Of a DNA stretch of 64,000 nucleotides, positions 32,477-40,873 are shown piece by piece. Positions within the stretch are counted from its first letter, which is position 1; every line of letters begins with the position of its first letter. The translations under genes were made by a program, and so were the position numbers. This DNA comes from Streptococcaceae bacterium. GTDB lineage: Bacteria > Bacillota > Bacilli > Lactobacillales > Streptococcaceae. The notes beneath the pieces are model-generated. The model was not told the origin of the DNA. It searched no databases and saw only the letters and a program-made list of their open reading frames with translations. The stretch spans positions 1-64,000 of the forward strand of contig JAISXW010000035.1 of assembly GCA_031270325.1 (NCBI GenBank). The letters are read 5' to 3'.

Positions 32477-33180
32477 TATGATTCTCCTTTATCGTCATTG
32501 GCAACAGACTTAATTTGTCCTAGATTCGGTACTTGTGCACTTTGCGCGAAAAATGTGATATCATCTATCGTTTGATTCCGCAAAATTTTGTAGCCACCAA
32601 TCATAAACCACAAGCCAAAACCGACCACAAAGCCAACGATTCCAATTAATTTTGGATTTCTATACTTCGACCCCTGTGAGCGTTCGGCTTTTTGAATGAT
32701 TTGGACTTCTGCTAAATCAATATATGAACTGATTTTATCATGAGTCACTTGTGTTAAGACATTATTAACACGCTCAGAAACCAATGGATCAGCAGCTTTA
32801 ACATTCACTGTAAAAACTTGTGAATTTGTCACATTATTAATTGAAATCATGCCGGCTAATTGATGCCAGTCATAATGGTAATTGTATTTAGATTTGAGTT
32901 GTTTTGCCACATCGTTTAAAATCACAGGACGATTCAAAATATCTTTATACGTTGTAATTATTTTATTGTGCATGCCGCCATTAACAGCCTGCATCTCTTC
33001 AGTAGTATCTTTAGTTTTACTCGTCACTAATAAAGCAGTTTGAGAAACATATTTTTGAGTGACAACATACTTTGCAGTCACAAAAAATAATCCGCCAACA
33101 ACTAAGCCAGTCAAAGTCATCCACAAAAAATGCTTCTTTAAAATTTTAACAATTAGTTTTAAATCAATTAATTGTCCCAT
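32476..33180 (-). CDS. Polysaccharide chain-length determinant (Wzz/CpsC-like)
   Basis: Two TM segments flanking an extracytoplasmic region; adjacent to the CpsD-like gene. Confidence 0.85.
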   Translation of the reverse strand: MGQLIDLKLIVKILKKHFLWMTLTGLVVGGLFFVTAKYVVTQKYVSQTALLVTSKTKDTTEEMQAVNGGMHNKIITTYKDILNRPVILNDVAKQLKSKYNYHYDWHQLAGMISINNVTNSQVFTVNVKAADPLVSERVNNVLTQVTHDKISSYIDLAEVQIIQKAERSQGSKYRNPKLIGIVGFVVGFGLWFMIGGYKILRNQTIDDITFFAQSAQVPNLGQIKSVANDDKGES

Positions 33181-33200
33181 AAACTTATCTCCTTTTTTCC

Positions 33201-33270
33201 TTTTAGGGACTTTGTCCCTAAAACTTGACCGATGGCCAAGCGGGGTCTTTCACGACCTACGGCCGATCAA
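33201..33270 (-). ncRNA. Candidate structured leader element A inside the EPS operon
   Basis: UUGAUCGGCCGUAGGUCGUGAAAGACCCCGCUUGGCCAUCGGUCAAG followed by UUUUAGGGAC-AAA-GUCCCUAAAA before the RBS. Confidence 0.6.
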
Positions 33271-33285
33271 TGTCTTTTTTCTTGA

Positions 33286-34296
33286 TTATTCGAAATCATT
33301 TTTTGTCTTAAATTTTTTTTTACGATTATAAATTGCTATTCTGGACGGAATAGATGGCGAAATAAGCCAGAGTAAAATTTTTAATTTTTGTCGCCATATA
33401 GAGCAACCAATCATTTGTTTTAGACTGAGGCTTTTAATATTTTTTAAAACCCGTTTCGTTATCTCCGGATAAATAGTAGTTTGATCATGAATCACTAAAC
33501 TTTTGTAAAAGTCACCATTCGTATGCCACCATGCATATTCCCAAGCTTGGAATAATTTATCATTGTTCTGAGGGAGTAACTGCCTTTTAATTCGGCTAAC
33601 AGCTTCTAAGCCACTTTCCCACTTTGCCACATCAAATGTTGATAAGATACTTTCAGGATTATTCAATCGCCGTTGATACAAGGCAGCTGAACTCACAACG
33701 ATATGATCCGTTCGCAGTAAGACACTCAAATTAAAATAGAAATCTTCACCAATCAATAAATCTTCCAAAAACGGTTGTACACTTTCAATTAAATCTCTTC
33801 GGTACAACTTCGTGTAAACACCAATTGGCAGACGATAATACAGCATCTCAAATGCAGCTTGTTCACCGGAAATAACCATTTCACTTGTTTTGTCTTGTCG
33901 ATCACCTTTTTTTAAATAGGTGTTGTTTGTCATGACTAATGGTGTATTGTACTTTCGACTTAAGCCATACAAATAAGACAAGTAGTTGGGTTCAACTTCG
34001 TCATCCGCATCTATAAAAGCTATATAAGACCCTTTTGCAATTTTCAGACCAGCATTACGGGCGTGTGAAACACCGTGATTTTGTTGTTTTAAAACATGAA
34101 CTCGGCTATCCTGCTGCGCAAAACAGTCCAAAATTTTATCTGTCCCATCTGTAGAACCGTCATCGATTAATAATAGCTCAAAATTTTGATAATCTTGACT
34201 TAAAATCGAGGTTAAGTTAACTTCGATAAATTGTAACACATTATACACTGGTACAATAATCGAGATTAACGGTTTATTTAAACTTATATCAGTCAT
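33286..34296 (-). CDS. Glycosyltransferase family 2
   Basis: ISIIVPVYNVLQFIEVNLTSILSQDYQNFELLLIDDGSTDGT. Confidence 0.92.
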   Translation of the reverse strand: MTDISLNKPLISIIVPVYNVLQFIEVNLTSILSQDYQNFELLLIDDGSTDGTDKILDCFAQQDSRVHVLKQQNHGVSHARNAGLKIAKGSYIAFIDADDEVEPNYLSYLYGLSRKYNTPLVMTNNTYLKKGDRQDKTSEMVISGEQAAFEMLYYRLPIGVYTKLYRRDLIESVQPFLEDLLIGEDFYFNLSVLLRTDHIVVSSAALYQRRLNNPESILSTFDVAKWESGLEAVSRIKRQLLPQNNDKLFQAWEYAWWHTNGDFYKSLVIHDQTTIYPEITKRVLKNIKSLSLKQMIGCSIWRQKLKILLWLISPSIPSRIAIYNRKKKFKTKNDFE

Positions 34297-34316
34297 AATA
34301 TAATACTTTCCAAATC

Positions 34317-35711
34317 CTATATCTCTCTTATTGCTTTAAAAGCAGCCTTAATTTGTTTTTGTTCAAACATCATGTAAATGATTAAGGTAATAAAATAACT
34401 ACCTAATCCAATCCATATGTTTGCACTCAAAGCAGAAAAGATAAATATCAAAATCATACTTAGTTCAATCATAATTGGTCTTAATACTGCAACTTTGACA
34501 ACGGGTCGCATAAATAAATCGCCAATCATTTTTTTGGCAGCCATGACAATAATGATAGAAAAGACGGCAAACGCAATATTGTGGAAAACGTAAGCACTGA
34601 TGAATCCCAAAATAGCACCTAATCCTACAGAAATAAGGTTAATCCAAAAGAGTGTTTTACCCATTAAAAATACTCGCATGAAAGTCGCAATGAAAATTTC
34701 AAAGTTTGCTTGGTAGAATACAACTGGGAACAATATCCCCATATACCACAAGGAATCACTGTACTTTGGAATCCAGAGTAAAATAATCATTTTAAGTGGA
34801 AAATAAGTCAGAAGTATGATTAAAAATAAGCAAGTAACACCAGCACGTAAGTCACTATATTTTTGTATAATATTCTTTTTAGTCAGTCGTTTTAATACAG
34901 GGAAAATTGTCACTGAAATTGCTGTTACGAAAACCATCACAATATTAGATAAACTTAGTGGCAGAGAAATTTTGGCAAAAGTTTCTAAATCCCAACGTTG
35001 CTGAATGAAAAAACGTATTGTCCCAATAACCAATAATGATGCCAAGTTAGCAAAAAGCAATGGCATACCTAGTGAGACATTCTTTTTGATTTCTGACCAT
35101 GGTATTGGCACATGATGATGCACATTGGTCAACGGACGTATTTTCAAAAAATTAACCACGCCAGATAATAACATAGACGTCATTGTGGTTAAGATTAGCG
35201 TTTTAAACGTTAACTGATGCAGTAAGATCAAAATAATTAAAATAACTGCATTAAAAATAGATTGAATCATGATCACAAATGCAAATGCCGCAACCCGATT
35301 TGTCATTGTGAGTATCACACTACCCAAACCATTAAAGTTTTTTATAAAAATCGAGATGGCCAACATCAGGAAAATGAACCTCATGTTGCCACTTGTCATG
35401 AGTACACCAAGAAAGAAAAAACACGTACTGATAATCAATTCAAGCCAAAAGAAAGCCTTAATTTGACCGATGTAGGTGTCCCGATCCAGTTCCCTAAATC
35501 TAAGGCCACCACCGTTAACATACATGCCTTCAGACCAACCCAACTGCAAAATAACCACATATGAGAGATAAAACATAAATGTTTGAAACAATCCATATTC
35601 CTCAACTGTCACAACTTTTGGGACAATCATCAAAATAATAAATTGTAAAACAAGGTATGAAAATTGTGCAATAACGTTAAAAGATAAATTTTTTAAAAAT
35701 CTTGTTTTCAT
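34317..35711 (-). CDS. Polysaccharide flippase (Wzx-like) 2
   Basis: Polytopic 464-aa membrane protein of the MOP superfamily type. Confidence 0.8.
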   Translation of the reverse strand: MKTRFLKNLSFNVIAQFSYLVLQFIILMIVPKVVTVEEYGLFQTFMFYLSYVVILQLGWSEGMYVNGGGLRFRELDRDTYIGQIKAFFWLELIISTCFFFLGVLMTSGNMRFIFLMLAISIFIKNFNGLGSVILTMTNRVAAFAFVIMIQSIFNAVILIILILLHQLTFKTLILTTMTSMLLSGVVNFLKIRPLTNVHHHVPIPWSEIKKNVSLGMPLLFANLASLLVIGTIRFFIQQRWDLETFAKISLPLSLSNIVMVFVTAISVTIFPVLKRLTKKNIIQKYSDLRAGVTCLFLIILLTYFPLKMIILLWIPKYSDSLWYMGILFPVVFYQANFEIFIATFMRVFLMGKTLFWINLISVGLGAILGFISAYVFHNIAFAVFSIIIVMAAKKMIGDLFMRPVVKVAVLRPIMIELSMILIFIFSALSANIWIGLGSYFITLIIYMMFEQKQIKAAFKAIREI

Positions 35712-35727
35712 TGTTCACCTGCCTGTA

Positions 35728-36849
35728 CTATTTTGTAATATGATATGGTGCTATTTCACCAATATTCATTTGGAGACCTGCTAACAAATTAACAAAAAAG
35801 AAGCCGACTACACCAACCGTGAGTACTAAACGCCATTTTTTTTGTTCTATTTTAGACAACAGGAAGGGGATGATGAAAATTAACAAGCCATCAGCATATT
35901 GCATAATACGTGTAAACGCTGGTGCATTAAACTTAAAGCTGTACAAAATAAACAAAATTAAAGCAACTCGATACAAATATTGTTCTGCTAGACTTGATGC
36001 CTTATTAATATTAGCTAACCACAACATAAAGAACACCAGCCCCCCTTTAACAAAAGACAAAAGATAACGCAGTGTCCCCGAACGATTTTGCATGAATGGG
36101 CTATCCCCATCAGCAAAAAACTTTAAAATAGTCGTCATCCCCGGTATGTGAGATAACATCTGCGCTGACAAGGGCGGTAAACAAACCAACAATATTGCAC
36201 CAATAATTAACATTCTTTTTTGCCAACGTTCAGACATTTTTATCATTCCCAACAATAACAAAGGTGAAATGACAATGGAGCTTTTATGAAAATTATAAGT
36301 CACAATAATTGCTATAAGGCATATAGCATATTTGCCAATTGGATGTTTAATCACCCACAATATAAAGTAAACTGCAACCAAAATAAATGCTAATGCGACG
36401 TACTGGCGCATTATATTAAAGGAATAAAAGTATGAATAAGTAGCAAAAAATAGATAGACAGATAAAAATTTATATGGCGAAAGTTTGTTAATCGTAAACA
36501 TGATTGGGCCTACTGTCAAAAAACTAACCAGCACTTTGAACGATGTAAATGAGAAGCCGTGTTGCGCAAAAAAGTTCTGAAGCGCGACAAACCCCGGTTC
36601 GTAATAGCTAGATAGATGCATATAATATATTTTATAAGTACCTGTATCTGAACCAACTGAATCACCCCTCAAACCAGCAAACAGAATTAAAACTAAACTC
36701 AGACCAATAAAATAAAAAGTATGATTGTGCATCATTGGCGTAGGTGTGGGCTGCCAATAACTAACTTGACGATCATTATAACGTTCAACCCAAAATATAA
36801 CTGTTGTCGCCGCCAAAACTAACAGCAAAAACAATAAATAAACTTTCAT
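35728..36849 (-). CDS. EpsG family protein, probable polysaccharide polymerase
   Basis: Polytopic; GLRGDSVGSDTGTYKIYY motif. Confidence 0.85.
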   Translation of the reverse strand: MKVYLLFLLLVLAATTVIFWVERYNDRQVSYWQPTPTPMMHNHTFYFIGLSLVLILFAGLRGDSVGSDTGTYKIYYMHLSSYYEPGFVALQNFFAQHGFSFTSFKVLVSFLTVGPIMFTINKLSPYKFLSVYLFFATYSYFYSFNIMRQYVALAFILVAVYFILWVIKHPIGKYAICLIAIIVTYNFHKSSIVISPLLLLGMIKMSERWQKRMLIIGAILLVCLPPLSAQMLSHIPGMTTILKFFADGDSPFMQNRSGTLRYLLSFVKGGLVFFMLWLANINKASSLAEQYLYRVALILFILYSFKFNAPAFTRIMQYADGLLIFIIPFLLSKIEQKKWRLVLTVGVVGFFFVNLLAGLQMNIGEIAPYHITK

Positions 36850-37553
36850 TTGCTTACCAATCCAAAATTTCTGATTATTTCGAGTGTCTCACGTTTGACA
36901 TATCTTGCCCATCGACGACATTTGTTATTTGAATTCGTCCAACTTCCCGAATATTGGTGAATGCCATATGTTTTATCAGTCACACAACCACCACCCCAAA
37001 AATGAAAGGGTGCAAAATATTCTGTTGCTAGGATAGTAATCTCTTGTAACTGTTGATTTTGATTGCGCTTTGATAAACCCCGTTTTGTCAAGAACTCAGT
37101 CAACATTCTTGGCCCATGAATCGGTGTTAAAATAGTTTGGTCCTCATAGTGTTGTATTAAGTCATCAATCAGGCTCTTCAAAATGGGAGAAGCCTGCTCA
37201 GCAGCAAAAAAACCACCATTTCCTACAACACCTGATGCCTCTAAGGCAAATACAACACGCTCGTTTACTAATAAATCGTCAATTGGTTTAATTAACTTTA
37301 AATCATGCTCTAGATAGACGCCCCCATTCTCATAGAGGGTCACTAGTCGAACAATATCTGATGCAAAGGCGTAAGCCTTCTGTTCTATCAATTTTTTAAC
37401 AATCGGATATTTGATCATATCGAAATTTGTTTCATCAATCCGGATGACTTTGTAATCGGGTTCTAGAACTTGCCAATGATTAACATTTTGTAAATATACT
37501 TCAGGGATTGGCTTTCCACCCAACCAAACATAAAAAATTTGTTTAGGTATCAT
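36846..37553 (-). CDS. DXD-motif (GT32-like) glycosyltransferase
   Basis: IPKQIFYVWLGGKPIPE, AFASDIVRLVTLYENGGVYLEHDL. Confidence 0.88.
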   Translation of the reverse strand: MIPKQIFYVWLGGKPIPEVYLQNVNHWQVLEPDYKVIRIDETNFDMIKYPIVKKLIEQKAYAFASDIVRLVTLYENGGVYLEHDLKLIKPIDDLLVNERVVFALEASGVVGNGGFFAAEQASPILKSLIDDLIQHYEDQTILTPIHGPRMLTEFLTKRGLSKRNQNQQLQEITILATEYFAPFHFWGGGCVTDKTYGIHQYSGSWTNSNNKCRRWARYVKRETLEIIRNFGLVSK

Positions 37554-38375
37554 TCAGACTTCCTTTCTCAGAATACGTTGATAGATAATTTTACGCAACT
37601 GATTTGGTGTTTTCAAAGTCACCCATTTAAGCATATTTCGGCGCCAGTACGTGTAAATAGAAATCATATTATGCTCTAACATGTATTTAGAGACAACTTT
37701 CGCACTCTTATAAATCCGCATATCTCCCCGACGCTGATATGCTGAATCTCCCATTCTCATATAAACTAATGGTTGACTAATATTGGCTAACTCAAACCCA
37801 TGTTGTACCAGACGAATCCAAAGGTAATAATCCTCTTGCTTATATAAATTAATATAATTACCCACCTCTAGTACTGCAGACTTGCGAAACATGACTGCCG
37901 GATGATTAATCGGATTGCGATAAACCATGGTCTTTTTAATATCAGTCATGACTTGAGGCATATGTTTCACTCTATTACTCAGTGTACCATCTTCATCCAT
38001 TTCAAGTAAGTCTGAACTCACGGCCACAATATTTGGGTTCGCATGCAAAAATTCGGTTTGTAGTGCCATGCGCTGTGGTACTGAAATGTCATCAGCATCC
38101 ATGCGAGCGACAAACTCATTTTTCACGAGTTCGACCCCAACCTTTAGCGCCCCCCCTAGTCCTTGATTTGTTGCTAGCGAAGTAATCTTGATAGCGTCCG
38201 CATATTGGTCAAGTACGGATTGTAATTCAGAACCAATTGGTCCATCAACTATGATTTGAAAATCATTAGTCGTGTGGGTTTGATTTAGAACACTTTGTAT
38301 CGCTGCTTGCAAATATCTTGGTTGATCATTTTGATAAACCGTCATTAAAACTGAATATGGTATGACACTTTCCAC
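37554..38375 (-). CDS. Glycosyltransferase family 2
   Basis: YSVLMTVYQNDQPRYLQAAIQSVLNQT, NEFVARMDADDIS. Confidence 0.9.
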   Translation of the reverse strand: MESVIPYSVLMTVYQNDQPRYLQAAIQSVLNQTHTTNDFQIIVDGPIGSELQSVLDQYADAIKITSLATNQGLGGALKVGVELVKNEFVARMDADDISVPQRMALQTEFLHANPNIVAVSSDLLEMDEDGTLSNRVKHMPQVMTDIKKTMVYRNPINHPAVMFRKSAVLEVGNYINLYKQEDYYLWIRLVQHGFELANISQPLVYMRMGDSAYQRRGDMRIYKSAKVVSKYMLEHNMISIYTYWRRNMLKWVTLKTPNQLRKIIYQRILRKEV

Positions 38376-38403
38376 GTTGCTAATCCTTCCTCTCTGTCAG
38401 ATA

Positions 38404-39309
38404 TTATAAATCATATTCCTTTATATTTTTTAAAAGTAGTTCAAAAAAACGTGCTTGGTTTTTTCGAGAAATAAAGGCATTATGTGGTGTAATAAAAATA
38501 TTTTTTTGTTCCCAAAGCATATCATCAGCCGCAAGCGGTTCGGTTTTAAAGACATCTAGTACTGCCTTCTTTTTATATGCCACCAAAGCATCTTGGTCAA
38601 CCAAACTACCACGAGAAACGTTAATTAGCAACGTGCCCGTTTTCAGCAGTGCAATCCGAGTTGCATTCATGATGCCAAGCGTATCAGGTGTTTCTGGGAG
38701 AGATAATAGCACGATATCAGCATTTGGTAATGCTTGATCCAAGGTAGCCATTGGTTGTATGCGATCAAAATACTTTTGTGGTTTATGATTGTGATACAAA
38801 CCCGTAGTCCTGACATCAAATGCCTGCAAACGCTTAGCGACAGCACTACCGATATGACCTGTCCCTAAAATCAGAGCATTTTGACCAGCCAATTCATCCA
38901 TATCCCGATTTTTAATCCATTTTTTATGTCGCTGTTGATGATGAAACTGATCAAGTTTTTTATAGTGATCTAATATCACCGCTAATACATATTCAGCAAT
39001 AGGAAGATCATAAACTGCTGCAGCATTTTTTATTATAATACCGCGCTGTTTAATTTCTGTCAATGGCATCCGGTCTAATCCTGAGCTCGTGGCTTGAATC
39101 AATTTTAAATTGGGGAAAGATGATAATGGCGTGTATTGAAAAATCTGATTACCAACAACAATGTCAATTTTTTTCAGGTCAAAATCTACAGTACTATCAT
39201 CAATCAGGTTTCTTTCATCGGATAATAAATAAACTTTATGACCGATATCTTCAAGTAATGCCAATTGTTCCGGAGTATACTGTATTGCCCCTGTTAGTAA
39301 AATATTCAT
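38404..39309 (-). CDS. D-2-hydroxyacid dehydrogenase, NAD-dependent
   Basis: LGTGHIGSAVAKRLQAF, NVSRGSLVDQDALV, DVFKTEPL, ITPHNAF motifs. Confidence 0.88.
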   Translation of the reverse strand: MNILLTGAIQYTPEQLALLEDIGHKVYLLSDERNLIDDSTVDFDLKKIDIVVGNQIFQYTPLSSFPNLKLIQATSSGLDRMPLTEIKQRGIIIKNAAAVYDLPIAEYVLAVILDHYKKLDQFHHQQRHKKWIKNRDMDELAGQNALILGTGHIGSAVAKRLQAFDVRTTGLYHNHKPQKYFDRIQPMATLDQALPNADIVLLSLPETPDTLGIMNATRIALLKTGTLLINVSRGSLVDQDALVAYKKKAVLDVFKTEPLAADDMLWEQKNIFITPHNAFISRKNQARFFELLLKNIKEYDL

Positions 39310-39311
39310 GA

Positions 39312-40130
39312 TTAATTACCAACAACATCAGCAATCGCCTGCACCAACTTTTGATGAGCATTATCATAAAATAGATCATCTTTTTGTGCGATTTCCGCTT
39401 CAAATTCTCGGATTTCTGCAACCCCTTGTTGAAAGATTGTTTCTGCTTGATTTAAATCAAATTGATGTTCTAAATTTAAAAAGCTTCTTGAGAGAATTGT
39501 TTGACTTGATCCTAGACGGTAGTGCTCACAAATGATCATTTCAGCAGGGACTTTACCAGTTCCTAAGCGCGATATACCACCTATACCAAATCGTTTAATT
39601 GGACTACTTTTAATGATGGCAACAATATGTTCAACCAATCCATTTGTCATAGGTTCAAACATAAATTGATTCCCATAAGATAAATGCAAGTCATTTAACC
39701 CAATATGAATTTCATCGATACCTGAAATAGCGACAATTTCAGGTAAATTTTCTACTGCTTCTTTTGTTTCTAATAATAGTGAGACCTTTGCACGTCCTTG
39801 AACAGCATCAACAAATGTTTTGACTTCCCTAGGATTTTTGAAATACGGTAACATTAGGATTTCTGCACCTGCCTCGATCGATTCATTAATTTCTTGTATA
39901 GAATGCTCATAAATCGGGTTGATACGAGCCATTGTCTGTGCAGCTAATCTGAGTTGATGAATCTCTTTAATGTCATCTATCGTATGATGGTTTTGAACAG
40001 TATCCAGATTCGCCTGGCGTATATCTTTACCGATATATTCCATATCGACAAAAATACGATTCACGCCTGCCTCAGATGCAAGCTTCGCAATTTCAGGTTG
40101 GTTGGTAATATACATCAAGTCAAGTGCCAT
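39312..40130 (-). CDS. HpcH/HpaI aldolase / citrate lyase-family protein
   Basis: NRIFVDMEYIGKD, RINPIYEHS, GAEILMLPYFKNPREV, LLETKEAVENL, GLNDLHLSYG. Confidence 0.85.
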   Translation of the reverse strand: MALDLMYITNQPEIAKLASEAGVNRIFVDMEYIGKDIRQANLDTVQNHHTIDDIKEIHQLRLAAQTMARINPIYEHSIQEINESIEAGAEILMLPYFKNPREVKTFVDAVQGRAKVSLLLETKEAVENLPEIVAISGIDEIHIGLNDLHLSYGNQFMFEPMTNGLVEHIVAIIKSSPIKRFGIGGISRLGTGKVPAEMIICEHYRLGSSQTILSRSFLNLEHQFDLNQAETIFQQGVAEIREFEAEIAQKDDLFYDNAHQKLVQAIADVVGN

Positions 40131-40141
40131 TTTTAATCCTC

Positions 40142-40750
40142 CTATGAGCTTTTTTCTACCGTCTCACCAACATTTTGATTGTTTTTCATTAGTAAAACCT
40201 TTTGAATGGTCATAACGATAATTTTCATATCTAACAGAAAACTAATATTTTGAACATACCAAATATTCAAAGCGATACGCTGTTCCCACTGAACTTCTTT
40301 ACGACCATTGACTTGTGCCCAGCCCGTGATACCAGGTCGTACATCAAATATCTGTTTTTGAGAATCTGTGTATTGATCAAATGGCCATGGATGATAGGTT
40401 AAAATAGGGCGTGGACCAACAAAGCTCATATCGCCTTTGAAAATATTGAATAATTGTGGTAATTCATCAATACTTGTTGCTCGAATCATTTTGCCAATTG
40501 GTGTTAATCTTGGATCATTATTATCCGCATAAACCCCCTGTTTTTCGGCACCAACGACCATAGAACGGAATTTATACATTTTGAAAGTGTCACCATTTCG
40601 TGACAATCGTTCTTGTTTAAAGATAATCGGCCCTTTACTTGTGAGTTTTACCAGAATAGCAATCACTAACATCAGCCATGATAATGCGGCAATCCCAATC
40701 ATGGATAAAACAATGTCAAGTAAACGTTTAAAAAATTTTTGATACATCAT
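40142..40750 (-). CDS. Undecaprenyl-phosphate sugar phosphotransferase (priming glycosyltransferase)
   Basis: FKRLLDIVLSMIGI, GPIIFKQERLSRNGDTFKMYKFRSM, DELPQLFNIFKGDMSFVGPRP. Confidence 0.93.
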   Translation of the reverse strand: MMYQKFFKRLLDIVLSMIGIAALSWLMLVIAILVKLTSKGPIIFKQERLSRNGDTFKMYKFRSMVVGAEKQGVYADNNDPRLTPIGKMIRATSIDELPQLFNIFKGDMSFVGPRPILTYHPWPFDQYTDSQKQIFDVRPGITGWAQVNGRKEVQWEQRIALNIWYVQNISFLLDMKIIVMTIQKVLLMKNNQNVGETVEKSS

Positions 40751-40761
40751 TTCCTTTCTAC

Positions 40762-40846
40762 GAGATTACTTTGTAATCTCTTGAAGCTCGAGCTGCGCTA
40801 GCGCTTTGTCCGAGCGAGGTTATGAACGACCTGTGGCCGTTCAACG
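40762..40846 (-). ncRNA. Candidate structured leader element B inside the EPS operon
   Basis: CGUUGAACGGCCACAGGUCGUUCAUAACCUCGCUCGG... followed by GAGAUUAC-AAA-GUAAUCUC before the RBS; same architecture as 33201-33270. Confidence 0.6.
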
Positions 40847-40873
40847 TTTTCTCTTTTCAGAACGTGAACTGAT

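Noticed and set aside
40788-40806. GCGCTAGCGC in leader element B as a copy of the 22-bp array unit at 17052
   Set aside because: Similarity limited to a short self-complementary core; no 22-bp periodicity at 40.8 kb.
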